Source: Ooceraea biroi (Eukaryota > Arthropoda > Insecta > Hymenoptera > Formicidae). Taken from it: a stretch of 64,000 nucleotides of DNA. The stretch spans positions 2,914,001-2,978,000 of the forward strand of contig NC_039510.1 of assembly GCF_003672135.1 (NCBI RefSeq), in the 5' to 3' direction. Shown here in pieces: positions 47,698 to 60,875 of this stretch (the first letter of the stretch is position 1; the number at the start of each line of letters is the position of its first letter). Below the pieces are notes generated by a model. It saw nothing but the letters and a program-made list of their open reading frames with translations, did no database searches and was not told the origin of the DNA. The position numbers and the translations under genes are program-made.

Positions 47698-48566
47698 CAC
47701 CCACAGAAAAGATTTCTGGACTTAATGCTATTACTCTTTAATCTATCATAAAATAAGATCGCTATAGTGACAATCATATTTATTATTGAAAAGAAGCATA
47801 TTTTAATCTTGAATAGAAAATTCGAAAATCTAGATTAAAATAATCTTGGTGCTATCTCATTAATTTTCTCAGAAGGATTTAGATAAAAATTTGTAGCAAG
47901 TTCAAAATATTCTTGATTTAAGAATATTGTGAAATCTAAAAGACATCTTATTCTATTCTTGTAACAGAATTTGTAGAATCTGCACAAAACGGCCAATATT
48001 TATGTGTTGCAATCGAAAATCGGGAAAGTGTTTCTGTTATTTACAATGAATAAGTGCAATACTCTACAAGAAATATTAAAAGGTATGGAAATGTCTTATC
48101 TCGAATCTTATTTCTCAAGTAAGTATATTGTATATACTTACTTACATTTCCATATCTTTTAATATTTCTTGTAGAGTATTGCACTTATTCATTGTAAATA
48201 ACAGAAACACTTTCCCGATTTTCGATTGCAACACATAAATATTGGCCGTTTTATCTGAATAAAGGACGCAGAAGCGCCGAGTCGACGAGCGACTGTGAGA
48301 AAATGATGCGTCGACATCGACAAAGCCTACTATAAAGTGGCGCTAATATCAAATTATTCTACATACAAGAATATATAAGCATAAATTTGTATATGTTACT
48401 CTTGTCTCAAGACAGTAAGACAATCTTATTTAATTCGAGAGAGAAGAATAGAAATTACTGATTTAAATTAAAAATTGTTTTATTTTCATATTTTTTATAC
48501 TTGTAATACGATTAAATTAGTCAAGAATATTTTTCGTCTTGTTATCAGAAATCCTTTCTGAGGGTG
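47698..48566. mobile_element. TA-flanked DNA transposon relic, 869 bp, carrying a long hairpin
   Basis: Ends CACCCACAGAAAAGATTTC and, inverted, CACCCTCAGAAAGGATTTC (two differences), continuing into TG. TA lies on both sides (47696-47697, 48567-48568). There is no open frame. A separate hairpin with 109-bp arms sits inside. The arms are far more alike than one would expect if they were as old as the diverged flanks, so the hairpin may be a nested insertion or a later rearrangement. Confidence 0.75.
47986..48252. repeat. Hairpin with 109-bp arms, one mismatch
   Basis: Arms 47986-48094 and 48144-48252 begin AAAACGGCCAATATTTATGT and differ at one position; the loop is 49 bases and itself holds an 11-bp inverted repeat (AAGTAAGTATA). 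If transcribed, it would form long double-stranded RNA of the type processed to small interfering RNA. Transcription is not shown. Confidence 0.9.
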
Positions 48567-51287
48567 TAGATTCTACCTTGAATAATTGCCTCCGCAATTA
48601 ACAACAAAGTTCATTATTCAACATTCTAAAAAGAGTTTCTCTGGAAGGCAATTTATATTCGTGAGTCGAAATCTTTTCATCGCTTATGTTTTCGATTAGC
48701 ATTGTGAGCAAAGTTTATAATTACAAAAACGTTCTTTCGGGATATTTCACATTTCCTCCCTTTCGTTCGTCCTCGTCCTCTTTTAGTCTGCTTAAGATTT
48801 AACGGTGACACTCCTACTCGCCAATCGACGAGGCAAAGGAAAGCGACCTCTCATTATCGATACCGGCTAATTCTCGGTCCGTCTTAAACGAACAACCCGG
48901 ATCGGTTCGCCCTTTCATCCCCTTTCGTGCGGTCCCCAGTTAAATGCTACCTACTTCCGGCCGGCGCCGAACATTCCGAGTGTACCGATAATTATTACCT
49001 TCGGCATCGCTTCGATTTTTGTCCGTTTCTTTTGAACCGCGAGCAGCTTGTTCTCGAGAAGTCGCATGCTCGGAGGTCCCGATTTTCCCGAGGGCGACCG
49101 CCCGCGACGCAGACAGGATTATCGTTTGACGTCGTGTGTTTGAAAGCACGTGACTTCCGGTGAAATTCGAGCAGAATGTATTGAGCTGGTTAACGCTTTT
49201 GATCGTGGATCCATATAGCGAAAGTACGACCGTCGAACATCTCGGTACCGCACTCTTGACGTTAGAAAAATGTTGACTCGCGTGTCGTCATAATTTGCCT
49301 GAGAAAATACACGTCTTACAAAAGGTCTCGTCTCTTTACAGGACACGAGACGCAAGGTGCATCAAGGAGCATCGGGAAACACGCTGTAACGCACTGTAAC
49401 GGGGAAAAAAAAGGGAAAAGCTGAAAGGAGAGAAAGGGGTTACGCAAACAGGCCCCAACCTGTTACTCGGTAGCTCGTTTCTTCCCCCTTTCGGTGGGAT
49501 AACGTTTAGTGGGACATAATGCCCCGAGTCGAAAGGGTTGTGGTGCGATTATTGTATTGTGATCTCCGCACAAGGTGGCAGTGTGTACGTTATACCTGCG
49601 ACTATTACGGGGTCGGATGAACCCGCGCGCGGGGTGGAGAGAAAGGGGAAAAAGGGTTGCGACTCGCTGAAGGCCCCGAGACCACACCGTAGGGCCTCCG
49701 CCCTTTTTAACCCTCTCTAACTGTCCGACCCCTGTGCACCGGTAACGTGCAGAACCGTAACAGGTGTCACGCACACGTATACGCGCTCGCGCTGCATCGT
49801 CATGATGAGAGGGTTACGGAAGGGAAACGCGACAGAAGGATCGTGACCCTTTCTCGCAGGTGGGATGCCTGACCCTTTCCCGGACTCGTGGGAGTCCACC
49901 GACCCTCCGCGAAGCGAACAAATGTCGTTCGTGGCATGATCCGCAATTAGTCCGTGGACGAGTCCTGTAATTTCATACCGTTTAACAAGATCTCGCGGCG
50001 GTCTCGTGCCGAACGTTTTCCAGTTCACCGAATTCTCAATAAGGCGGATAAGTACGCAAATACATACAATATTTCCACGCTCACACACAGCTGCAACGAG
50101 TCTCATTTTTTATTTATATTTCAAGAATCTTTAATGTAAGAATTTTTCCAATTATATTTTTTAATATAATTAAAATTAATGAATTAGGTAATTTGAATTC
50201 GTCTCTCGAATTCGGCTATAAAATTTGCGTGAAATGAGATTAAGGGGAGAGCAGGTCCATCGCCAAATGGCGTATATGTACCTTCCTTCAGCCCATCGTG
50301 AACCTGTCATCTGTACTCATCGCTCGATGACTTTTATAGCACATTGGTACCATTCAATAAAGCACCCGTTTTCATCGAGCGGAAGGATATATCGCTTTCC
50401 AATTACTCTGTAAGAGGTGCGAGCGCGGAGGAAAAAAAAGGGATCGTCATTTCGCAACCCTATCATCCTTCCTCTTTCCGCACAATAGTGCGTATGGTGC
50501 GCGCGGTTATGCGTCGGTCATAAGCGCGTGCATCCTGCGGAGAGACGCAGGTATAAACGCGTCGACGGAGAGTGGAGAGAGGGTTGCACCGTCGTTTACG
50601 TGGGGTAGGTCCCGGGGTCCCTTAATCCATTTCTCGATATATTAATTCGTCTCTCCCGGGTGTTCCAGGTAGCGCGGCGCGTACTCTCCTCTAAAAAAAA
50701 AGAAAGAAAAAACAAGTCGACGAGGCCTAAAACGCGCCGAGCACGCGCCCAGGTAGTCTCCGAAAGGGGTCCGATCGTGGTTTCCCATAAAAAATTTCGT
50801 CAGGCTCGGAGAGGAGCGAAACACTGAGAAGGAACGAGCCACTATCGCCATTGTAAAATACTCGCGACATTTCGAGCCACCGATCTGTAGATCAAACTTG
50901 AAATGTATATCGTTCCGTAGTGCAATAAGCGTAAACTTTTAATAAATATTCTTTCATTAAAGTTTTCTTCTTTTTTAAAAAATAGTCGAATGTAGTATTA
51001 TTTGTTACAATAATATACGTGAGTCGCGTGAGTCATTAATAATACGGTAAATTGGGTAAAACGAGCCACGAATGTGCATTAATGTGCACGGAATCACCCC
51101 GATCTCTCGCGAGGCGGAAAACTCGTTTCCGCCGAGCGCAGATAAGGGAAAAAAGTTTCTCAAACAGAGAGACGTCTAGAAACTTTGAAACTACACAGCT
51201 GCTCCGTTCCTACTTTCGGTCACCATTGTCGCAGCTACCCGTGCGCACGCGTGTTCTACGTGTCACCTGTTCTCCACATTTTTACAA

Positions 51288-51325
51288 ATGCATAACGGCG
51301 GCGCGGATCAAAGTACCGTTATGCA
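51288..51325. repeat. Inverted repeat with 11-bp arms
   Basis: ATGCATAACGG and its exact complement CCGTTATGCAT around a 16-base GC-rich centre. Confidence 0.75.
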
Positions 51326-53426
51326 TATCTCCGCGCGAGTCCGCTTTGCCAGCAACCCGCAGCGAGAGAGAAGCGCGAGATCCGGATCAACCCCACATTT
51401 TCACCCCTATGCTCTGGACGACTTGCCTATTTACCCGGTTGCCCGGGCCCCCTGTAATATTTCTGCGTCCAGCCCCTTCATGCCCCTCTCGTTCATCTCG
51501 CGCTCCTCGATTGTCAACTCGCCATCTCGCGCGAACGCACAATTCAACATCAGTTGAATCGGTCAGTAGCGAGGCGCGACAGTAACGGCCGGCCGGACAC
51601 CTTTTCTTCTTCAACCCCCTCTGGTCAGATCGGGCCGGGTTACCGTGTATGGGATCTTTACGAGCTGGAGTCGAGCGTCCACCCTGTCAGGGTCAAGGGG
51701 TTGGCCAGCTGGCGTCGGACGGTTGTGCAATCTGCACAGGGAACCCCTCCTTTTTCTGGGCCGAACGGACCGAAGGGAAGCGGAGAAATCGAGAAAGACA
51801 GAGGGGGAGGATCGGGGAGAAGGGTGTTGTGAGCGAGAGACCGGCAAGCCCTGCGTTCGACTGAGCTGACAACGTCGCTGCCAACGTTCCTCATTGTCCG
51901 AGCTCGATGGCCGTCTGTCCCGCGCCATTGTCGGTAATGATTTCGAAGAGGTTTCTGGGACACGAAGGGTGTACGCATGTGTGCGTCTATGTACAGATTG
52001 CGAGTTGCTAGCCATCTCCGTGCGCGGTACCCGTAATAAACCTATCTCCTGCACTGTCTTGTGCATGCAACGTGTGCAACGATTCAATGCAATGTCTACC
52101 ATGGCTAATCGTGATTTATGTGAGAGTATTGCGCCAAAACATTCTATTCTCCCCCTTATCTCCCTGTCATTCGTTATCAACATCACAGATAAATCATAAA
52201 TCCATATAAATATATGGACATACATACTAAAAAAACCTTATAAAAGTGAAAAAACTACGCCAAGTACATAGAAAATTCCAACTTATACGCAACAAAAAGT
52301 ATAAAAAATATTTATTATAAAAATGAAAACTAAATATAAAATCAATTGTTAATGGCCGCTACCGCGTCGCTTGATATATATATATTCTATATACATATAT
52401 TCCTATTATAAAATGCCGTTATAATGGCTGTATTCATAGCGTAGCATGGTGGTCCACCACCGTAGATAGATTTCCATCATTGGCGCAAGAGCAAGCATTT
52501 TAAACAGTCGGGTATGTCATTAGGCTGCTAGGTTTGCACCTTTCTTACAGAGATGTCGTTTCCGGTGAGTTATGAGACAGAACGTCCTCCACTTGTTTCC
52601 CTTTCCCGAAAATTTATGCCACCACACACCGGCGGTTATAGATCCTCGAATGACAGGAAACAAGTTACGAGGACAACGAAGAATATTCATGTCGCGAAAT
52701 AAATTGTACCCGATCTTGCGCACGGGGCTGTTGTGTGCCTCGTCCTTACGACTAGTTTAACGGAACTGGACACCCATGCAGGAAACGGAAACAAACGTCC
52801 GCTGAATATCAAGCAGAGGCGGCAATAAATGTTACATGACGTTCAAGATTCGTACATTTTAATAATTCATTCAAACTAAATTCGTTGAGTGTCTCGTCTT
52901 GATCGGTAAAATTAAAATCTGGATTTCTCAAAACTTGTTTTTCCACAAAATTACTTGCCATATTTTTTGCAAAATTTTCTGAGCACGTATTATTGAGATT
53001 TTTTCTATATACATATGTAAAAAGTTATTATATATGAGTTATATACACGGCAGCACCACCATTTTGAAATCGACACCGCCATCGTTCCGTCTCAACCCTT
53101 GCGCAACCCTATCCCTCGAAAAGGCCTTGCTATTCAAGTACGGCCTATTGGCTTACCCTTTCCCCTTCGAAGGAAAGGGATTAATCCACGCTGTCACAAC
53201 ACAGCCATTCTGGCATCAATCCGTCTCTTTATTGGCTGCAATCGGGCTCGTTTTTCGATGAGTTTGCACACACAGGAAATACGGGGTACATAATTAATCA
53301 AAACTTTGGTCTCTTCCATTCCTTTTAACATGTTTATTACATTTATTGTAATATTCAATTTAATGCAACTTTTACATGTGACTTTATGTATTTATTGGTA
53401 ATTTTAATTTAATTATTTAATTACTA

Positions 53427-53446
53427 TTAACGCTCGAGCGTTAATT
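53427..53446. repeat. 20-bp perfect palindrome centred on CTCGAG
   Basis: ATTAACGCTCGAGCGTTAAT reads the same on both strands. The half-site CGCTCGAGCGTTAAT recurs at about 53684. A dimeric protein site or the remains of a hairpin element are both possible. Confidence 0.8.
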
Positions 53447-56400
53447 TTAAATACCTAGAGATATCTCAAAATCGATAAAGAGGAATGTAACCGATGCGGA
53501 AGCCAGTTGAAAATTCATGTTCTTTATTTGTAACACATGCTACTATGTTAAGATCGCGCGCGTACAAGCATTCACACGTGTCCCATTTGAATTAATTCTT
53601 CGTCGCCTTACGATCCTATTTTGAAGCTTGCACCTGAAGATCCTCTACCACGGCGCACCTTTCCAAGCTTCTTCTACCTGTCCGCTCGAGCGTTAATATC
53701 TCGACATCTAACGAGTTATCCGTTTCTTCAGAAATGAAACGATATATTATGCTCGTCCATCCGATAAATATATCCTTCGACTTACATCCCCTTACACAAT
53801 AAGAAAATTAATTCAAAATAAATTTTTGCTAATAACGCTCTAAGATATGAATCTTTAGTAAAATTTGTAACATATTAACATTGCGAAAAATCTCGAAGCG
53901 GTTTTTCTCCCAGTAACAATTCGATCGGAATAAATCGCAAGCGTAAGATTCGAACAGAATTAATGCGATAATTCGCAGCGCGTGAAAATAATAAGCAATG
54001 TCAAATCCAGGATTATTCCGAAGGGTCGTTAATGTCCGAATACCGGATTCGCGCGAGTAGTCAGCTAATGGAAAAGTTTCAATAAGATTACAAAGAACGG
54101 CGAAGACGCTTCGTGGTGAGAGATACTGTGAGAGATACACTCGAAATTCTAAATTTGTTAATTAGTAAGATGAATCACAAAAAAGAACGCCGAATATCGA
54201 AACGTACACGAGAAACTACGTCGCGCTCGAGAACTATTAGAAACTCTTGCATTTTTGCGGCGTTTTAAATCGGCGGCGTGACGCGATAAATCACGCGGCT
54301 TTTTCGGTCTCCCTCGGTGAAAGGATTCGAGGTGCTCTTTGCCGTCCGCTCGTGCGGAACGCGCATAATAAGGGTGCGCTCTGCTTTCTCTCTCGCTTTC
54401 TCCCCTTCTTCCCTGCGTGCTGCCATCGTCAAATTTCCACATTTCGGGAGAGACAACGCGTCTCTCTCCCCCGTTTTACCCTCTTGCTTGCTCCTCGTAC
54501 GCAGATGCGCGGTTTTCATTTTCCCTTCGCTGTTTTACTCTCGATTCTCCCGCCTCCCTCTCTTACGACACCCTTCTCTTCTGCCGTTCTCTTTACCCCG
54601 GTCAACGGGCGCTCGCTCGGTACCGCTTCGCTTCCACGTGGACCAAAGGCGACCCTCGTGCTTCGTGTAACGAATCCGCGCTTTTTTCGTTCTTTTTTCC
54701 GAACGAAAATATCCACTTTTCAGGGTGAAACGCGCACGCGTTCCGGGGTAGCTCAGGGAAAGGAGGAGAAAGAGGGAAAGAGAGATTGAAATGCAATAAA
54801 AAGACTCGTGGGGCATGTCTACGCGAAAGAAAGATAATGAAAGGGAGAGAGAAATTACGGGCCGACTGCAGGACTCGAAAAAAAGTGGTTAAAAATATGT
54901 AAACCGACATCCGCGAGATCGGTAACATGTGGAGGGAGGAAACCAGAGGGGATGAGAGACAATGTGTCGTCGGCACGCGCGCATCTCGTGTCTCCTCCGC
55001 CATCGTCGTCTCTTGATGCTAGTGTCATGAGGACGTTTTTTTTTATGTTCCGCGATCCTGAGGGAGGTTTCCCGCGAGGCAGGACCAGTTTTCTGTCGTC
55101 GAGAAACGGGACCGATATTTGTCTCCTGTTTCGAGGATAAACACAAGACAAGGAAACTGTGATACAGGAAGCGGGATTTATCCGCCTTACGTTTCGTTCA
55201 ATGTACGCGTAGTCGGAAAGTCTTATCTTCGCTATTGTCGCGATGGGAGCATGGGGCATACAGCTTTAATATTTTTTTATTGTATTCACTGATTGCAACA
55301 ACTCGTTGGTTAAAAACGATCGCTAATTGTGAACAAAATTGCTACGAAACTGGAATTTTATAATCATTTGACGAAAAACAAAATTTGACGAATCTTTCGA
55401 AGTCATCCCTCAAATAAAAACAATCAGGCGAGAAGTCAAAAGTATGGCGTTTAGTTCTCCATGTCGGACGACGTCGTTACTAATTATCGGAATTAGCGGC
55501 ACTTATTTGTTACGTGTAGCGTAGGAGGGTAGGAATTAGAGGGGCTTTTAGGATGTTTCGAGGCTTGAAAGGTGCGCATAAGGGATAGACAGGAAGAGAA
55601 AGAGAGAAAAAGAGAGCGCGGGACTTTATAGCGGGCGTGGCCGGCTCTCCTCGTGAAGAGGAGGAGGCGTTCGAGTATTTTTAGTTGTTTGATGCCGGCA
55701 CGCGCCCTCTCGCTGCGTTTTTTTAAGAACCCACGGAAGCATCTGCCCTCGGTTAATGTCTGCCCCCCCGATGCACACATAGACGCATACACACGTACGC
55801 TCCGACGTGCCCCCGTCGCACTTTGTTGCACGCGTGCGGGCACGCGTGTGCCGCTTTATTGTCTACGCTAGAAAATGGGATTAAGTTACTTTCCTGTCTC
55901 CGGAGAACGCCGTAACGATAGAACTAAACTATTTTGTCCAATTCGAGCCATGCTGATCTTTTTGAGATGCCAAAAGGAGCAGAGAAACGACTGCACGTCA
56001 TCATGGTTTTGAATCTGAAGTAAACGGTAACGGGTTTATCGAACTTTCTATTATTGAAATACGCGACGACAATGAAATTACATGACAAAGTACGAAAAAC
56101 AGAGATGCTATTTAATTAGCGAAGGTAAAGTTCACTTGGCATAATCATCCGCGACGAGGCGACCGCGTCCGGTAATTGCATCGAGAACCAATGGCACAAA
56201 AGATGGAAACGACTCCTTTGAGAGGTGAAGTTCGCCGGCCAATTATCGTCAAGAGAGTCGACCGATCGTCAAAGAGCCAGAACGAGCGTTCGAAAGGGCT
56301 AGGGTTACGTTAATGGGCGATCTTTTCGGGGCACCTCCCCCTTTTCTCTACGATCGTTCGCCAGTCAGTACACGCTCTTATCTACCAAGCAAGTTGGTTG

Positions 56401-58026
56401 TTCGGAGACGTAATTACGCGAGTAGCTAGTGAAGGATGTAACAGGCGGCCCTCATTGCGGTTCGCATCTTTTTTTCTCTCACCTCTCCACTTTGTTCCCT
56501 TCCGCTTCCTTCGATAATTCGCGTGGGCCCGCAGAACCCTTTGAGCACCGCCCGACAGATCAAAGAGATCTCATTGTTTGTTCACTTTTTGCTGAAATTT
56601 AATTGAGCAAACTTTTAGCAGAAGTTAAACAAGAGGAGAGGAAGACTTTACTATTTATTTGCTTTTCCGTGTGAGGCTGCAAAAAGCGTTTTGTTTCTCA
56701 AAAAGCGGAAACATCAATTTCGGATAAATGAACATTCCGATATTTATATTTTCGTGTATTCGATATATATTCACAAGATTGATGTTAAACGCAGCAACGT
56801 GCCGTTTCGTTATGGAGTCAGAGAAAAATAAATGGCTGCGTCGCATATGCGGTCCATAAAGAAACGACGGCCATTTTGCCGATGTTTTTCCCTGATATTT
56901 TTATTACCATGCAGTGAGCTAGGATTGGGCGGCAGTCCGGACCCTTTCGTTGACCCCGATCTCCCCCGCCGATAGTCGCACCCCATCGACGGATGACGCC
57001 TTTCGCATTTATGCGAGTGGTCGCGGGAGCGGAATCTCATTCGCGCCAGGCGCGTAATAAATTCTCCGGCCCGACTATCATAGATTTATCATAGTCACGC
57101 ACTCGTGCGCGTTGTCGCCGATAATTGCCGGATTGTGGTGTCAACGGCGGCAACGACGGTGGTTCTCGGTTGACCGTCCCAGCGAGGGGCTTCGTCGCCG
57201 ACGAACGCCGTCGAGGGTGAGGAAAATAACGATTCCAGGCATTTTTCAAGGTATTGAGGGCGTGAAAGAGGGGTTGCTTGCCCATACGCGCGCGCGCAAG
57301 AACGACGGAGAAAGAGAAAGAAATCTGCGAGAATCGTAGCGCATTCAATGAATTCAGGGATTTTTGCTCTCGGTTCGGTACGTGACTTCCGAATCGTACT
57401 ACCATCGCACCTGCTAAAGAGACGAGCGAGGGAAGTCTGCTCGAGGTGCCGAAAGCCTGTCAACATACGCACGTTACGCGGTTCAGTTACGCGGTTGATC
57501 CACTGGATTAATCTCGGCCGCTGCAAGAAAGAAATTAAGCGTTTTTCTCTGAGCATACATTAATTTTAATCTTTTGAATCTTAGTGGTTTTGCTAGGTAA
57601 AATAATTTTTATATTATTTTTATATATTTTTTATATTTATTATATTTTATATTATTTTCACTAGTAGCTCTTTGATGTTGAAACGAAATCACTTTTAATT
57701 TTTTTGACTTGTGAAGCAAGTTTGATAAAATCTTTAACAACTACTTTACAGAGCATCACTGACCTATTTGTTTATATCATTTATTATATATCTATGCTGC
57801 CCTCAGTAGTGTAGTTTAGGAGCGTATGAGCTGTCGCGTTCTTTGAATTTTTCGTCGCTATTTTGAACTTTTTGTGATTGTAAGGTACATAATTGAATAT
57901 TTGCATTATTTTTAAAAACATGGGATGCAACAATTAATATTATTACAAATTTTTCTCGATTTCTGGTTAATTTATCAATAAAAAAGAAATTGTAAAAATA
58001 TTCTGAATGAATTATATATTATACTA

Positions 58027-58206
58027 CACTGAGAAAAATTTTCATCGGATAAACCGATTACGTAGTAACAAACGGATATATCCGATTAAAGTGCATAAAA
58101 GACAAAGGAAAATGATCGGACATATCCGATGAAGGTAATCGGAAAACAAAATTAACAATCGGAAAACTATTTAATCGGTTTATCCGATGAAAACTTTTTC
58201 TCGGTG
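58027..58206. mobile_element. MITE, 180 bp, TA target duplication
   Basis: Ends CACTGAGAAAAATTTTCATC and, inverted, CACCGAGAAAAAGTTTTCAT, both continuing CGGATAAACCGATTA. TA flanks both sides (58025-58026, 58207-58208). Inside are further copies of the ATCCGAT/ATCGG motif, including CGGATATATCCG and CGGACATATCCG. Terminal repeats are about 35 bases and nearly identical, which suggests a young insertion. Confidence 0.9.
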
Positions 58207-60414
58207 TAATTGACAATTATTTGTAAATATTTTTATGTATAATAAATGTTGTCTTTTTAAAAAATATTTTTTTATATTGGCGTTTAAAGGGTTAAGCAAA
58301 CAGAATAATCGAAAGAAAACTTGAGTTTGCGGCATCAAAAATCAAGAATGCAACAGCATCGTAAAAACATTGTCTTTTTTAGAAGATCACGCAAGTGTCA
58401 TCAATGTAGCTTTGTGCGTCAATCATCTCAATGAGCTCAAACGCATCCGACATCGCGAGCGATTCACGTTCGTCAGAAAGAAATTTGGCGCGATACGTGA
58501 CGTATCGTGAAAACCGAGCACGGCCAGTGGACAAACAGGATTTCCCAACTCGAATGATGTATCGAATTTTGTGCCAACAAAACTTCCGGGCGCACTTTTG
58601 TCCTCGTATTCACGGCGTAACATCGGCGCGTCTCAGCGGAGACGCAAACGCATCACAGCCCCTGACGAAAAACTCCCGATGGAAGCAGCCCTTTGGTCGC
58701 GCACAAAAGAGTTGACAAAATATGACAATCATGACAGTCATAAGTCTCATAAGCGAAGCGGCGTCGGGAAAGCCTTTCCGAGTCGAGGCCCATGGAACTG
58801 AATAAACATTATTTTGACAACCGTCCGAGACGAAGAGGGCGTAATCCACCCTCGGGACTGTCGCTTATCGCGAAATTACAAGGGAATTATAGCGGTCGGG
58901 ACGCTCTTCAAGTTCTGGCAACTGATTGCATCGCGATCACGGACGAACCGGGGGTGAGAGGATTATCGGAAGCCACTTGCGATCTCGTTGCAAATCGATC
59001 GAAACGCAAACGCGACAGTCTGTGGACGGGGTATGTTTTTGCACTTCTCGCTGCGCAGTCTCACGCAGCAGGGATGAAGGCGCGCGAGATGGACACGTTA
59101 AAAGGTTTCTTTATGAGGTCGTAACGAGGATCATGGCCCACGTCGTCGTGGCGTTTCGCGACGCCGCGATCGTAAACCGCGTAATGTTGCCGCGTTGAAA
59201 ACCGGCAAGAGCGAGCAACTACCCCCTGTACTACCGTCTTGCTCCATCGTTACGACATAAATAATTGTGATATACAAGGAGAAACCATGAAGCGGAGAAG
59301 CGAGATCTCTAAGTTTTTATCAATGACACCAAATCCGTAGGATTTCGACACGATGCAGGTAATAAACCTCATCCTCAGCTAATACAAATTTTTTTTATGG
59401 TGTATTTATTAATCGATATCAATATCATTGTTGTCATTGTTCTTTTTGCCGAGACTGACGTAGTAACAATATTGGAATTTGTATGGTATTAAAGATTGGT
59501 CGCAGATTTGAACAATTAAAGATATTATTTATAGCGAAAACTTCTTTCCTTAAGGTCTATATTACTCTAGTCTGTCGTGATTATTTAGATTAAGAGTTTT
59601 TTAATTATTTTTTTATATCAAACTGTTAAAAAATGTTGATTAAGGTGAATAATTCAAATTTAAATTTCTCGGAAACTAGACATTTCCGCAACTTCACACT
59701 CCGGTTTTCGACAACATTCAGTTAGTACAATATACCTGTAAAATTTCATCAAAATCGAAGGGAGGTAGTATACTAAAGTCTTACCAATATTTTATCCTAG
59801 TATTATATTAATTATTACATAAATAGAAAAAGTTATTGGTGTGCGTCGTAGGTTGCTATAGTCAGGCAATCAACGACATGGCGGACACAGAGTGTACTTA
59901 CTGTTCTTACTTATACTGTGATTCCGTGTCCATTATTGTAAAGTATTCACATACTTTAATTCTCTATCCGTTGATTTTCGTTCAGTATAACAAGAGAGAA
60001 AGATAAATTTTTCAATCGAAGAACTTGCAGATTTTAGATAAAGACGTTTTACGCAAAAAAAGAAAACGTAAGGGGATCCATGAAATCCTATCCACTCTTA
60101 AAAAAGCCGTGTTAAATATTAAATCGAAATCATTGTTGCCTCTTTTCGCGATGCTGATTGGTTCTCTGGCTTGGCTCGAACTTCGTGTGACATGAACTTC
60201 GTGTTGCGAATGTCAGAATGTCATAGTGGCTGTCAGTGCGGTTATATTGACAATTTTATTTATTATTTCTTAGGAACATGAAAACGGCAGCTGTCAATTC
60301 TGTCAAATTTGTATTGATGAACACGATGAAATAAATAACATCTTTAACGCCTTTTTTAGAATAGGATTTGTGTTATTTATTATATAATAAATAATAGATA
60401 CATATTATTATTAC
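58207..60414. other. Intergenic region
   Basis: A CpG-rich island (about 58420-59220) between AT-rich flanks. Plus-strand frames 58431-58715 (94 codons) and 58792-59124 (110 codons) are the longest in it; they are of protein-like composition, but an antisense frame is also open and no family is recognised. From 59.2 to 60.4 kb the DNA is AT-rich without features. Confidence 0.45.
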
Positions 60415-60875
60415 GCAGGCACTCGCTACGCGCGCTATTTTATTTTTCAATATTAATAATGTTTTCGAATAATAATATTAGTATTATAATAATAATAGCA
60501 CAGAACTCCTTGGAAAAAGAAAAAATTTCTAAGGGCTAGAACTTTTTCATTTCTGAATTTACGGTATTTTCAATAGCAGAGAACTCTAGGCAATATAAAA
60601 AATAATGATATCATCAACTCAGAACTCCTCTGAGAAGAAAAAAATTTTAAACTCGAGAACTTTTTCATTTCTGAATTTACGGTATTTTCAATAGCAGAGA
60701 ACTCTAAGCAATATAAAAAATAATGATATCAACAACTCAGAACTTCTCGGAAAAAGAAAAAATGTCTAAGGGCTAGACTTTTTCATTTATTAATTTAACG
60801 AATTTTAAATCATCGAGAACTCTAGGCATTATTAATATTGAAAAATAAAATAGTGCGCGCATAGCGCGCGCCTGT
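60415..60875. repeat. 119-bp tandem repeat between inverted flanks
   Basis: Three units start at about 60501, 60620 and 60738 (spacing 119 and 118 bases), each beginning CAGAACT and containing GAACTTTTTCATTTCTGAAT and GAGAACTCTAGGCA-like sequence. Units one and two are very close; the third diverges in its second half. The array is flanked by inverted repeats (60415-60461 and 60828-60875) made of GCGCGC-rich sequence next to TATTTTATTTTTCAATATTA. A partial extra unit occurs near 60980-61010. The inverted flanks suggest a mobile element with an expanded core. Confidence 0.75.

Larger units (their letters stand above)
48567..58026. other. Intergenic region
   Basis: CpG-rich and AT-rich patches with no gene I can support. 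Contains an inverted repeat at 51288-51325, a palindrome at 53427-53446 with a half-copy near 53684, and CT-rich tracts around 54.4-54.6 kb. Overlapping open frames on both strands in 51.0-52.2 kb and 54.2-55.2 kb are low-complexity and probably non-coding. Confidence 0.5.

Noticed and set aside
58431..59124. Two plus-strand open frames (94 and 110 codons) in a CpG-rich island
   Set aside because: Composition looks protein-like but follows from the GC-rich island; antisense frames are equally open and no family is recognised.
59878..60006. 42-codon frame starting MADTECTYC
   Set aside because: Too short, no splice support, and overlapping an imperfect inverted repeat.
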